NCBI RefSeq assembly: GCF_014196495.1
Contig: NZ_JACIDT010000019.1
Span: forward strand, 1 to 64,000
DNA from: Sphingobium jiangsuense
Lineage (GTDB): Bacteria > Pseudomonadota > Alphaproteobacteria > Sphingomonadales > Sphingomonadaceae
DNA: 64,000 nt
Direction of reading: 5' to 3'
Positions 44,680-53,685 of the stretch are shown here, in pieces. Each line of letters starts with the position of its first letter. The stretch's first letter is position 1. The notes beneath the pieces are model-generated. The model did no database searches, had not been told where the DNA came from, and saw only the letters and a program-made list of their open reading frames with translations. The translations under genes and the position numbers were made by a program.

Positions 44680-45769
44680 CGATCTTGTCCTTCATGTCGA
44701 TCTGGATGTCGGCCTGGGCGCGGGCCTCGATTTCGGAATAATATTCGGAGAGGTCCATCTTGCTGAAATCCAGCGCCTGGAATTCCTCGGGGGTGAATCC
44801 GCGGCAATAGGGGTTCTTCGGCGTGCCCCAGCCAAGGCCGTTGAAGCTCTTGAGCTGCGGGCGACCCTGTTCCTGGATGATGCGGCCAAGCTTGGTGTTG
44901 AAGCAGCAGTGGCCCTTGGATTTCTGCACGCAGATGCCGAGGATCTTCGAGGAGCAATACGTCCCGACCTCGTGGCACATGCCCGACCCGCGCAGCATGC
45001 CCACTTCCATGTCCTGCTGGTCACAGCCGGACAGGAGGAAATCCATCATGAAATTGATCGCGAGACTGATGGCGATCGAGGTCGGATCGATCCCGGCGAT
45101 GATCGCGTTCGCGCCGGAGCTCGCGGCCTGGCCGGCGGTCGCGCCCGCCTTGAACGCGCCATAGGCGGCCTTCATGCCGGTGAAGACGCCTTTCGCCACC
45201 GCGATCTTAGTGCCGATCGACGAGATGGACGAGCCCATCCCGTCCTTGACGATCTTGCCTTTGTCCTTGCAGCAGTTCGAGAAGGTGGTCTTGAGACCCG
45301 CTGGGCGGCAGCGCACCGCGCGTCCCGCGAATATCTCGATATTGCCGAGGCAATGCCCTTCGGCATCGACTTCGCCATCGGCAGGCGCGCCGGGATCGTC
45401 GACGATGGGATCGTCCTCAATTCCGGTGCCGTCGCTGCCGGTGCAGGCATTGGGCGAGCACATCGGCGTGCCGCCGCCGACCGGCGTCAGGCATGAGTGC
45501 TGGCTGCCGAGCGGGCAGCTATACGCGCCCTCGGCATCGGCCACGCACATCACTTGCTGGATCGGGCAGAGCCATTCTTCATCCGCCATGATCGTGCAGT
45601 TCGCGACCTCGCCAGGATCACCGGCATCGCCGTTGCCATCGAGATCGACCGCGCAGACCGGGAGCGTTTGCGCTTGCGCTGGCGTGACATGCCCCGCGAG
45701 CAGCAAGCCGTACAGGCCGAGCGCAAGCAGCTGTGCGCGCTTCCGCCAGGGAAGGAGGCGCCCGATCAT
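44651..45769 (-). CDS. Cys-rich TraN-like protein, second gene of a split pair
   Basis: 372 residues from ATG 45769, overlapping the upstream stop by 4 bp. Signal peptide (LLALGLYGLLLAGHVTPAQAQ). The protein has 19 cysteines, with FSNCCKDKGK, GCDQQDMEVGMLRGSGMCHEVGTYCSSKILGICVQKSKGHCCFN, and FTPEEFQALDFSKMDLSE, all matching the C-terminal half of TraN. TraN is an outer-membrane adhesin that stabilises the mating pair. A separate signal peptide shows that this is an independent secreted protein here. Confidence 0.78.
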   Translation of the reverse strand: MIGRLLPWRKRAQLLALGLYGLLLAGHVTPAQAQTLPVCAVDLDGNGDAGDPGEVANCTIMADEEWLCPIQQVMCVADAEGAYSCPLGSQHSCLTPVGGGTPMCSPNACTGSDGTGIEDDPIVDDPGAPADGEVDAEGHCLGNIEIFAGRAVRCRPAGLKTTFSNCCKDKGKIVKDGMGSSISSIGTKIAVAKGVFTGMKAAYGAFKAGATAGQAASSGANAIIAGIDPTSIAISLAINFMMDFLLSGCDQQDMEVGMLRGSGMCHEVGTYCSSKILGICVQKSKGHCCFNTKLGRIIQEQGRPQLKSFNGLGWGTPKNPYCRGFTPEEFQALDFSKMDLSEYYSEIEARAQADIQIDMKDKIDAYMQVIGQ

Positions 45770-47709
45770 CGGACTTCCCCCGTGCAGACCATGTCGGCCC
45801 CACCGAGGCGGACGGTCTGCATCATGACGACGGCTTCGGGAAAATCGTCGAGGCAGCCGCAGGCCGAGACGATTTCCTCGCCCGGACCCACAGGGCAGAC
45901 ATCGCCGCCGCCTGCCGCCGTGCAGGCATGGTAGAAGGTGTCCCACCCGACAGGCGCATTCTGTTTCGTGCCGACCACTCCGTCGAGGGTAGCCGCCGTA
46001 TTGCGCGCGGGCGCGCGGGTCTTGCAGACCGGCTCGCAGGCCGGAACCGAGCCGCGATCGGGCAGCGCGAAGGGCCGTGACGCGGTGGCATAACCCCCGT
46101 CCGAGGTCCTCGTCCGGTCGGCCAGCATGGTCTCGGTCGAATGGTCGATGATATAGGCGCCGCGGCTCAGATCAGGTTCCGGCATCGATCCGGTATCGAC
46201 GGTACAACGATAACGGCGCTGACGCTCGAACCATGGCCGCGCGAGACGGAGCGAGCAGGCGCCGCTCTCGAACAGGCGTGCCTGGGGGAGGGGTGTAAGG
46301 CCGGTGCCGACGCCGTTGCGGAACGTCTCGACGCCATCGACGCTTTCGTCATGAAGCGCGCAATTGACGTCGCCGGCATAGCCCGCGCACAGGTCGACGA
46401 TCCGCTCGGTCGGGTTGCAACTGAGGTCGAGCATTGCATCGAACTGCGCGAAGGCCTCTCCTTCACCGCCGACCGCGATGCGCATGGAAATGACATGCTC
46501 GCCGCGGGTCAGCCACGGCTTGAGGTCGAGATTGGGATAGGCATGCCAGGTCCGTTTCCGCTCGCACTTGCCGGGCGGCAGGCCGGTCCCGGTCCAGTTC
46601 GCCGGATTGGACAGCACGAGCTCGCCGTCGATGCGAAGCTGGAGCCAGTCGTCGAAGAAATAGTGCGAGAGCCGGAACTGCGCGAGGCGATCGGGATCAT
46701 CGATCCGCAGCCGCATGGAAAACTCGAAGATGCGGCAGCTCCCGCCTCGCAGGCTGTCGTCGCGCGGCGAGCCCATCTGCAATGTGAGCTGATCGGGTGC
46801 GGGCGCATAGATCGCATAGGCGCCGCCGAGATGCGCGATCACATCGTCCGCCTTGACGGCGTTCAACGACACCTCCCGCGTGATCGTGCAGGACCGGATC
46901 TGCTCGGCCTTGCCGACGCCGGCGGGCGAGCCCTTGAGCGCCTGGAAGATGCTGTTCGATGCGGCGACGCTCGCGGCATCGCCCTGGATCGTGGCGGGAC
47001 TGGCGCGATAGGCCGTCTGCGGGAGCGCGGGGTTGGGCGAGCAGGCCGTGCTTTGGGCGCCAGTGTAACGGATGGCCGGGCCGTCGATCACCGCCTGCGC
47101 GACGCCGACGCGCGGATCGGCCGTGGTGAGCGCGCCGATGACGCCGCCGCCCAGGTCTTTCAGCACCGAGGCCATATTGCCCCAGACGAGGTTGCTGCCG
47201 CAGCTGTTGTTGATGCAGTAGCAACCGGCGAGATCGGTCAGGTCGACTTGCGCGAGCTTGAGATCGCCGCCTGACGCAACATCCCATTTGAAGCTCTTGC
47301 ACTGGTTCCAGGTGCCCGGCTGACAGGAGACGACGCCATTGGCGCAAATGCCCGATACCGGCACCGGCAGGGTCAATGTCTGGTCGACCGTGCCGTCGAG
47401 ATCCTTGTCGCGCGATATCCGCAGCGTGCCGATATCGCCGGTCGCCGCCGGCTGCGCGATCAGTTCGAGCAGCGTCGCCGTCTTCTGGCACGCTATATTG
47501 GGGTTGAACGTCCGGCTGTTGTCGACTGTCGAGATCGGTTGTCCGGCAAGCCCCGGCGTCAGATAATTCTGCTGGATCGCATCGCTGTCCGAGGTCTTCG
47601 CGCGGGATGCTTCGGCGGCGGCGCGGGCGCGGTCCTCGACCGTCTGGGCCGAGAGCGGCGCCGGCGCCAGAGCGCTGGCCGCGAGGAGGAGGATGCCGCG
47701 CTTCACCAT
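45766..47709 (-). CDS. traN: Large Cys-rich secreted protein, TraN-like first gene of a split pair
   Basis: 647 residues. Signal peptide (GILLLAASALAPAPLSAQ), then 23 cysteines. There is a region with CINNSCG and a lectin-like beta-domain (RIDDPDRLAQFRLSHYFFDDWLQLRIDGELVL, about 340-400) like the middle part of TraN. The C-terminal CACGCL-type knots lie near the end (VSACGCLDDFPEAVVMM). I place it in the TraN family because of this domain and position; with the next gene it gives about 1,020 residues against 602 in F. It probably sits at the outer membrane and contacts the recipient. Confidence 0.75.
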   Translation of the reverse strand: MVKRGILLLAASALAPAPLSAQTVEDRARAAAEASRAKTSDSDAIQQNYLTPGLAGQPISTVDNSRTFNPNIACQKTATLLELIAQPAATGDIGTLRISRDKDLDGTVDQTLTLPVPVSGICANGVVSCQPGTWNQCKSFKWDVASGGDLKLAQVDLTDLAGCYCINNSCGSNLVWGNMASVLKDLGGGVIGALTTADPRVGVAQAVIDGPAIRYTGAQSTACSPNPALPQTAYRASPATIQGDAASVAASNSIFQALKGSPAGVGKAEQIRSCTITREVSLNAVKADDVIAHLGGAYAIYAPAPDQLTLQMGSPRDDSLRGGSCRIFEFSMRLRIDDPDRLAQFRLSHYFFDDWLQLRIDGELVLSNPANWTGTGLPPGKCERKRTWHAYPNLDLKPWLTRGEHVISMRIAVGGEGEAFAQFDAMLDLSCNPTERIVDLCAGYAGDVNCALHDESVDGVETFRNGVGTGLTPLPQARLFESGACSLRLARPWFERQRRYRCTVDTGSMPEPDLSRGAYIIDHSTETMLADRTRTSDGGYATASRPFALPDRGSVPACEPVCKTRAPARNTAATLDGVVGTKQNAPVGWDTFYHACTAAGGGDVCPVGPGEEIVSACGCLDDFPEAVVMMQTVRLGGADMVCTGEVR

Positions 47710-48032
47710 GGCGTCCTCGCGCGGGTGGTTCGCGAGCCATGGGCGAAGCGCAGCACGTCTCCCGCCCGGAACGCGCTGGATCCGGGCGAGAGTATCCTGA
47801 AGACGGCCTGTCCCTCAAAAATGGTCAGCGCGGCCGCCACCGGAGATACGGCGGGAGGGGGCATTGCCGGCCCCGGCGGGGGGCTTTCGGCCGCGCTGAC
47901 CGAGGGGGGAGCGGCGGTTGAAAGGCACACCGCCGCTCCTTCCGCGCGCCCGCTCACGGTGGGGAGCGTTCCGTGACGAGCGGGGCAGCTACCCGCGCGA
48001 GACGCACGGTTTGGGGGAAGCGATCTGCTCAT
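47703..48032 (-). CDS. Small hypothetical protein between traU and traN
   Basis: 109 residues. It overlaps traU by 4 bp (ATGA) and its end overlaps the traN-like start by 7 bp, so it belongs to the operon. Pro/Ala/Ser-rich middle (PPSVSAAESPPPGPAMPPP), then a compact ending ALTIFEGQAVFRILSPGSSAFRAGDVLRF. No clear signal peptide. I know no F-type counterpart. A longer upstream frame would only overlap traU. Confidence 0.55.
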   Translation of the reverse strand: MSRSLPPNRASRAGSCPARHGTLPTVSGRAEGAAVCLSTAAPPSVSAAESPPPGPAMPPPAVSPVAAALTIFEGQAVFRILSPGSSAFRAGDVLRFAHGSRTTRARTPW

Positions 48033-49045
48033 GGCGTGGAAATCCCCGCGCAGCAGATCGCCTTCTCGAACAACATGAATTGGGCATTGTCCTTGCCCGG
48101 CGCGTGCTTGCCCGATGTCCAGAGCGCGCCGGGACGGCCGATGTTGACGCACTTGCCGCCCTTGACCGGCTCCATGATCTGCATCTTGTAGCGGCTCTTG
48201 GTCCAGATCGGCTGCGGCTTGAACGAGCAGCCGTCCGCCGAGTGGATCGTGAGAGCGCCCAGCCTGCCCATCATGAACGTCGAGCGCGCGGCGAGACCCG
48301 CCCAGGCCTCGACGCTGTCCCCGAAATGGATGTCGCCGGCGACCGGATAGGTCGCGCCCCAGGAGCCCATGCACCAGAACAGGGGATCGATGACCTTGCC
48401 AGCAGCTGCGGCGGCGCTGTCGGCCATACAGGCGAGGCCGGCCGCCGGATTGCCGAACAGGATGCCTTCGGGCTGGATGATAGCGCCCAATGTGCCCGAC
48501 TGCCAGGTCGGCAGCACCTCGGTGATCATCGCGACGTCGAAGCCATCATCCTCGATGCACGGCAGGTCCGTGAACATGTCGAGCATCTTCCAGACCGGCG
48601 AGATGTAATAATGCGCCTGCGCGAACATCTTGCGGGTGTTGGTGCCGTCCGAGATCGACGACTGGCTGCCCTGCAATTTCCCACCGGTCGGCATGAGATC
48701 GACACCGAGCGCCATCATGCAGCCCGGCTCGGTCACGACATCAACCATGCGATTGGGTGACCAGAACGAAACCTTGACCCCTAACCAGAAGGTCGCACCC
48801 TTGCGGCAGGCGCAGAGCGGTTTGGAGGCCGACTGGGCGTCCAGTTCCTTGTCGAGCTTATCGTAGGAGCCCACCCGCACGCCCCCGATCGTGATCGGGA
48901 AGATGCAGTTCCAGCGCACCTTGGTGATCGGATTGAACACGGTGCCCGCCTCGCATTTGGAGGCATGCGCAGGCGTGGCGGGCGCGACGAGCGCCAGAGC
49001 GAGGGCCGCCGCGCCGGTGCGCAGCATCGAGATGAGCCGACTCAT
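48029..49045 (-). CDS. traU: Conjugal transfer protein TraU
   Basis: 338 residues from ATG 49045. Signal peptide (LALALVAPATPAHA), then typical TraU blocks: CEAGTVFNPITKVRWNCIFPITIGGVRVG at the N-terminus, and DPLFWCMGSWGATYPVAGDIHFG, in the second half. It is a Cys-rich periplasmic protein needed for DNA transfer more than for pilus formation. It overlaps traW by 4 bp. Confidence 0.93.
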   Translation of the reverse strand: MSRLISMLRTGAAALALALVAPATPAHASKCEAGTVFNPITKVRWNCIFPITIGGVRVGSYDKLDKELDAQSASKPLCACRKGATFWLGVKVSFWSPNRMVDVVTEPGCMMALGVDLMPTGGKLQGSQSSISDGTNTRKMFAQAHYYISPVWKMLDMFTDLPCIEDDGFDVAMITEVLPTWQSGTLGAIIQPEGILFGNPAAGLACMADSAAAAAGKVIDPLFWCMGSWGATYPVAGDIHFGDSVEAWAGLAARSTFMMGRLGALTIHSADGCSFKPQPIWTKSRYKMQIMEPVKGGKCVNIGRPGALWTSGKHAPGKDNAQFMLFEKAICCAGISTP

Positions 49046-49707
49046 GGGATGGCCTTTCGTACGGGAGCGCGATCGACGCGCACCTCTGTCAGCTCCAGCT
49101 TCTGGCCGACCTGCCGGACGATCACGGGCGCGACGGTGAGGCCCAACCGCTCCTTCACGCGCTCCTCGAGAATGAAGAGGGCACGGCCGTGCTTCTCGCC
49201 AAGCGAGAGCGCATCGTCCTTTGCGTCCCCACCGCCGGTGAGGATGATCCAGTCGGTGAGCGCGGCGGTCTTCAGCGCCCAGCCCAGATCGCGGGGATGC
49301 ACGACCACCAGCTTCTGCGGCAGCGACACATAGGTCAGCGGGTTGAAGGTGAAGCCCGCAGGATAGAGCAGCTTGCCGTCCGGCAGCCGGATTTCCTGAT
49401 CGAGCGTGTAGAACGGCACAACGCTGCGAACCTGGTTCTGGCGCGCGACACCGAGCGTCGCGCCTTTCAATGCGCTCCAGCCCGAACGCGGCCCGAACTT
49501 TTCGGCCATATTGGGCGGCTGCTTTGCGGCACGCGCCTCGATCTCGGCCATCGCGTCGGGCTCGGCGATCGGCCATGTACGACCAATGGTCGATGTCTCG
49601 GCGTGGGCCACCCCCGCGACGATCAGCGCGCCGGCCAGACACCCGGCGATGAGCGCGGACTGGATGGCGAGGACATGCCAGCCTTGGGGGACACGTCTAT
49701 CGACCAC
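49042..49707 (-). CDS. traW: Conjugal transfer pilus assembly protein TraW
   Basis: 221 residues. Signal region (LAIQSALIAGCLAGALIVAGVAHAE), then GRTWPIAEPDAMAEIEARA, the TraW opening, and FNPLTYVSLPQKLVVVHPRD, LTGGGDAKDDALSLGEKHGRALFILEERVKERL. It is periplasmic and works with TrbC and TraU in F-pilus assembly. Its start overlaps the preceding small gene by 11 bp. Confidence 0.9.
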   Translation of the reverse strand: MVDRRVPQGWHVLAIQSALIAGCLAGALIVAGVAHAETSTIGRTWPIAEPDAMAEIEARAAKQPPNMAEKFGPRSGWSALKGATLGVARQNQVRSVVPFYTLDQEIRLPDGKLLYPAGFTFNPLTYVSLPQKLVVVHPRDLGWALKTAALTDWIILTGGGDAKDDALSLGEKHGRALFILEERVKERLGLTVAPVIVRQVGQKLELTEVRVDRAPVRKAIP

Positions 49708-49933
49708 GGCGGCGCTCCCTCCAGGGAACGGCAGGCGTACGACTCTCGCCGCAGACCGCGCAGATGAACGCGGTGACGCCCAGGAACAGCGTGAGCCAGA
49801 TCAGCGCCTGGCTGCCGCCGAGGTCGGGGGCCGACCAGAGCACCAGCGAAGACTGGAGGATCAACAGCAGATGGGTGCCGACCAGCAGGCGAATGGATGA
49901 CGGACAAGGCGCGCCGGAGAAGATGCCGTTCAT
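49697..49933 (-). CDS. Small membrane protein, MNG-x-FSG motif (paralogue B)
   Basis: 78 residues from ATG 49933, overlapping the previous stop by 4 bp. The N-terminus MNGIFSGAPCPSSIRLLVG is almost the same as that of the gene just upstream (MNGSFSGSPDPSSIRPLIG). Two helices follow (HLLLILQSSLVLW, and LIWLTLFLGVTAFICAV). It occupies the place of trbI in F, but I see no TrbI homology. Confidence 0.6.
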   Translation of the reverse strand: MNGIFSGAPCPSSIRLLVGTHLLLILQSSLVLWSAPDLGGSQALIWLTLFLGVTAFICAVCGESRTPAVPWRERRRGR

Positions 49934-50439
49934 CGGCCCCACCTTTCGGCATGTCGGGCGAGGGCATTTGCCATCCTCGACGCGCGGTGCAGGAACCAAA
50001 GTCCTCCCCGCACAAGCGCGATCGGCGTCAGGACAAGAATGGCCGCCCGCATGAACAGGGGCATTTCCGGGACGAGCAGGAACAGGCCGACGATGATCGA
50101 GGCCGCCGCCGCTTCGAGGCCCACGATCTGCCGAAAGCGCAGAGCCGCGATCCTCTCGTCCCGACCGGACGTATATTCCATGGCAAGCGCGGAACGGGTC
50201 ATGATCAGGAGCACGGCTTCATTCGAGCGATGCAGGCGTTCGACGTAGGCTTCCTGCGTCTCGCCCGGCAGGCGCGGGGCCATCCCTGGACGGATCAAAA
50301 GATTCTCCGGCCGTTTTCCGGGACGAGGAGGGATTTCGTCGATCCCGCCGTCGATCTGTCGGGCAAGCCAACGGATCATGTCGCCGATCAGCGGCCGGAT
50401 CGACGACGGGTCGGGCGAGCCGGAGAAGCTGCCGTTCAT
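49930..50439 (-). CDS. Small membrane protein, MNG-x-FSG motif (paralogue A)
   Basis: 169 residues from ATG 50439 (alternative ATG 50445). After the shared N-terminal motif comes a cytoplasmic stretch (GDMIRWLARQIDGGIDEIPPRP, then ETQEAYVERLHRSNEAVL) and two helices (about 112-128 and 131-147). It is an ATGA overlap on both sides. The LPGETQEAYVERL stretch resembles the DESLHDYLVRC stretch of the gene upstream, so several of these small proteins may be related. The function is unknown. Confidence 0.6.
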   Translation of the reverse strand: MNGSFSGSPDPSSIRPLIGDMIRWLARQIDGGIDEIPPRPGKRPENLLIRPGMAPRLPGETQEAYVERLHRSNEAVLLIMTRSALAMEYTSGRDERIAALRFRQIVGLEAAAASIIVGLFLLVPEMPLFMRAAILVLTPIALVRGGLWFLHRASRMANALARHAERWGR

Positions 50440-50849
50440 GCCCATCTCCGTGCCCTCCGCGTGACCAGCCAATTCGGGATGCTGTCGATGATGCGGGCGA
50501 TGCCGATCGCCAGCGCGGCGCCGGCAATTCCGGCACAGGCGATCAGCCCGGCCATGAGCGGCACTGGCAGCACGCTGTCCGCGGCCCCGCACAAGCCAAG
50601 AGCGGCATAGGCCAGGGCGGTGATGACCGGCCCGGTGAAGGTTAGCAGGAGAGCGTGCCGCCGCCAGCGCTGGCGCTCGCTTTCTAGGATGGTCCATTGC
50701 GCATCGCGAACGGACGCGAGGAACCGGACCCGGTCGCCCAGTTCCCACTGGCAGCGGACCAGGTAGTCGTGAAGGGATTCGTCCGGCCTGCGCACGACGA
50801 GGGTCAGGCGCTCATTGCCGCCACTGGGCGGGAGTATGTCCAGCATCAT
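50436..50849 (-). CDS. Small membrane protein of the transfer operon
   Basis: 137 residues. Cytoplasmic N-terminus (RLTLVVRRPDESLHDYLVRCQWELGDRVRF), then two helices (HALLLTFTGPVITALAYAALGL, and LMAGLIACAGIAGAALAIGI). Overlaps of 4 bp at both ends show it belongs to the operon. No family recognised. Confidence 0.62.
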   Translation of the reverse strand: MMLDILPPSGGNERLTLVVRRPDESLHDYLVRCQWELGDRVRFLASVRDAQWTILESERQRWRRHALLLTFTGPVITALAYAALGLCGAADSVLPVPLMAGLIACAGIAGAALAIGIARIIDSIPNWLVTRRARRWA

Positions 50850-51172
50850 CTTTTCCTCCTGAGTTTTGCGAGCAAGCGGCCCGCGGCCCCGGTCAGGCCG
50901 ATGAGGATGAGCCCGGTCAGGAAACAGCCGCCGCCAACGATCGCCGCGCCGCGAAGAACGATGCCAGCGGGCTGTTCGAGCACCAGCCCGGCCGCGAGCA
51001 CGAGCGATGCGATCATCACGGATTCGATGACCACCAGGCGGAAGCGCCAGCGCAATGCGTCGGCTTCCGCCCGTGCGGCGACGCGCGCCTCGATGATCCG
51101 CTCGATATCCTCATCCGGGCTCTCCACGAGCCGGAGCGGCAACTGGTCGGGGGAGGGGGAGCGCCGCGTCAT
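50846..51172 (-). CDS. Small membrane protein directly after traC
   Basis: 108 residues. Charged N-terminus (EDIERIIEARVAARAEADALRWRF) followed by two helices (VVIESVMIASLVLAAGLVL, and GGGCFLTGLILIGLTGAAG) and a basic end (KLRRKR). Starts 4 bp inside the traC end. No family recognised; it could help to anchor TraC at the membrane, as an inference from order only. Confidence 0.62.
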   Translation of the reverse strand: MTRRSPSPDQLPLRLVESPDEDIERIIEARVAARAEADALRWRFRLVVIESVMIASLVLAAGLVLEQPAGIVLRGAAIVGGGCFLTGLILIGLTGAAGRLLAKLRRKR

Positions 51173-53685
51173 GACAGCGCGCTCCGCTTCAGCGGCGCTG
51201 CGTCATCGAAGGACGTGCCGATTATCCCGGCGGGATCGACGCCGGCGAGATCGCACACCGCTTCGAGCGGCGAGCGTCCGGCGCGGACCAGCGCCTCGAA
51301 CGCGGCCACGTCTTCGGGCGCGGAGGTGTTGATCCAGTAGCTGAACGGATCGACGACGAGCCGGGCGATGCCGAGGCCAAGCGGGCTGTCGATGAAGACT
51401 TCCGAATAGTTCGGTTTGTTGTTGCGGACCGATTTCAGGAGGTCGAGGACGAAACCCGAATAGTCGAGGATCTTGTTTTCGACCGCCTTGTCATAGGTCG
51501 ATCCCTGCAGGAGGAAGCGCGTCGCGGCATTTTCCAGGATCACCTGTCCCGTGCCGCCGAACAGCAGCAGATCGTTCATGCTCTGGAGAATGATGCCGAA
51601 GCTGCCGCGATATTTTCGGGCGCGGCGATAGCCCTGGCTGATCGCCTCGGCGAGGCGCGACAGGTCCTGGCCCTCTTCGCGGGTCATGAACTGCGCGGCT
51701 TCATCGCACAGCACGAAGCGGGGGCGATCACGGGCGGACAGGTAGAGTTCCTGCGTTACCGCGTTGATCACCACCATGACGACCACGTTGAACAGGTCAG
51801 GCATGGCCTTCAGGCGCTCGAGTTCGAGCACCACGAATTCATCGTTCGAGATGTCGAACGTGCTGGGACCGTTGAAATAATGGCCGTAGGCTCCGTCCGA
51901 CCCGAAATCACGCAGGTTGAAGGCCAATTCGCGCGCCGTGGGCACGAGGTGGTCGACCCGGTCGAGATCGGAGACGGTGTTGGCCGGATAGGAGCCGAGC
52001 CATTCGCGCACCGCATCGATCCCGGCTTCCGCGCGGCCGCTCTCGATCGCCCATTGCACGGCGGACTTGAGCAGGTTCCATTCGGACGTGGTGACGCCCT
52101 TGCGCGTCCCGGCGTTGGCCATCTCCGCGACGATCGACACCGCCATCGAGATCGCGGACTCTCGATCGTCGCCGTCGAGAGCGAGCCCCAGGTCGAACGG
52201 ATTGAGGACGAGATGCTCTTCGCCCAGATCGATGTAACGGCCCGAGCAGAGCGTGCAGAGCTTCTTGTAGCTGCCGCCGATGTCGATGATGCGGATGAGC
52301 GCGTTCTGCGCGAAATACTGCTGGCACAGGTTATTGAGCAGGAAGCTCTTGCCCGCGCCCGATTCCGCCGAGACGATGAAGTTGTAGTTGTTGATACGCG
52401 GATCGAAGAGGTCGAGCGTGATGAGCTGCCCCTTGCGGCCCGTGTAGAGCAGCGCCGGCCGCCCGCCGCCCCGGAAATCGGTTTGGATCGGCGACATCAG
52501 CACGCCCGCGCGCACCGGCACGCGGAAATCGCGCTGCAGCATACCGATCGTGCGTCGCTCGGGGTACAGGCCGAAGGGCAGGCTCGCGGCCAGCAGGATC
52601 GGGTTGAGGTAGGATTCCTCCTGGACCATCCACGGCAGCGGTTCGCTCTCCCACAGCCGCTTGGCGCGCGCCGCCATCTCGCGGGCCTGATGGCGGTCGC
52701 GGCCGAACACCCACATGGTGGGGATTACCGAGACGAACCGGGTGTTTCCGGCCTCGTCCAGGATCCACCCGATCTCTTCGATCTGCTTGCCGACCTCGAC
52801 CGCGAAGGACCCCGCCGCCTTCTGCGCCGAGAGAATCTGCGCGCGCTTGTGGATCTCGAAGGCCGAGTGATCGAAGAGGACATTGAGCGTATAGAGGAAC
52901 GGCCCGCCGATCTGGTCGCTGTCCTCGGACGACCCGCGCATGCCGCCGGTGAGACGATTGGCACGTTCGGCGGTGATCCGCCGCGGCGGCGACTTGGGCG
53001 TCAGACAGCGCGCCACCTGGTTGCCCAGATATACTTCCGGCCCGTCGAAGCGGAGCGCCGGCCCGGCATCGATGATCTGGCGGCGCAGCGGCACGTCGGC
53101 GGTCTGGGTGAAGACGCCGGGCGCGGGCGCATGAACGCCGTTGAAAATGCGCCGGTAGAGCGAGATGATCTCGCTCGGCGCCATCGGGCGGATGCCGAGC
53201 TTGGCGAGCTGCTCCTCGATCTGGCGGCGCAGGTCGCTGTCCATCGGCGCGCGCGTCTTGACCGACAGGAATGCGCGGAAATCGCGGATCGGGATGCCAT
53301 GCAGGGCCTTCAAGCCCATGGTGCCGGCGCGCAGATAGTCGAAGGTGCGCCGGGCCGAGGCCTGGATGAGCGGATCGGGCCGTGTCTTGAGGTCGAGAAA
53401 GGCGTCGAGCGCATCGTCGATCAGCGGGTCGGCGAAACTCTGGAGCTGGAGGATCGTGCCTTCGGGAAAATTGACGTTGAGCAGCCCCAGCAGCGCCTCA
53501 TGGACATGGGCGAACATGTAGGGGGAGGGGATCAGCTCCCAGCTATAGCCCCAGCCATCGTCGATGGTGAGGAAGGCCTGTTCTTCCTCGACCCAGGCGG
53601 CGAGCGGAAGAAAATCGGAATAGCTGTCGCGCTCGACGCTGCGGCGCAGCCGCGCCAGCGTCATGCCCGATTGATAGCTGGTCAT
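51169..53685 (-). CDS. traC: Type IV secretion ATPase TraC (VirB4-like)
   Basis: 838 residues, close to F TraC. N-terminal TraC domain (FLPLAAWVEEEQAFLTIDDGWGYSWELIP), then the ATPase: Walker A SAESGAGKSFLL near residues 438-446 and Walker B RFVLCDEAAQFM near 655-665, plus the RGSFGIILQSMNDLL arginine/Gln motif. It drives pilin assembly at the inner membrane. The start overlaps traV by 4 bp. Confidence 0.94.
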   Translation of the reverse strand: MTSYQSGMTLARLRRSVERDSYSDFLPLAAWVEEEQAFLTIDDGWGYSWELIPSPYMFAHVHEALLGLLNVNFPEGTILQLQSFADPLIDDALDAFLDLKTRPDPLIQASARRTFDYLRAGTMGLKALHGIPIRDFRAFLSVKTRAPMDSDLRRQIEEQLAKLGIRPMAPSEIISLYRRIFNGVHAPAPGVFTQTADVPLRRQIIDAGPALRFDGPEVYLGNQVARCLTPKSPPRRITAERANRLTGGMRGSSEDSDQIGGPFLYTLNVLFDHSAFEIHKRAQILSAQKAAGSFAVEVGKQIEEIGWILDEAGNTRFVSVIPTMWVFGRDRHQAREMAARAKRLWESEPLPWMVQEESYLNPILLAASLPFGLYPERRTIGMLQRDFRVPVRAGVLMSPIQTDFRGGGRPALLYTGRKGQLITLDLFDPRINNYNFIVSAESGAGKSFLLNNLCQQYFAQNALIRIIDIGGSYKKLCTLCSGRYIDLGEEHLVLNPFDLGLALDGDDRESAISMAVSIVAEMANAGTRKGVTTSEWNLLKSAVQWAIESGRAEAGIDAVREWLGSYPANTVSDLDRVDHLVPTARELAFNLRDFGSDGAYGHYFNGPSTFDISNDEFVVLELERLKAMPDLFNVVVMVVINAVTQELYLSARDRPRFVLCDEAAQFMTREEGQDLSRLAEAISQGYRRARKYRGSFGIILQSMNDLLLFGGTGQVILENAATRFLLQGSTYDKAVENKILDYSGFVLDLLKSVRNNKPNYSEVFIDSPLGLGIARLVVDPFSYWINTSAPEDVAAFEALVRAGRSPLEAVCDLAGVDPAGIIGTSFDDAAPLKRSALS

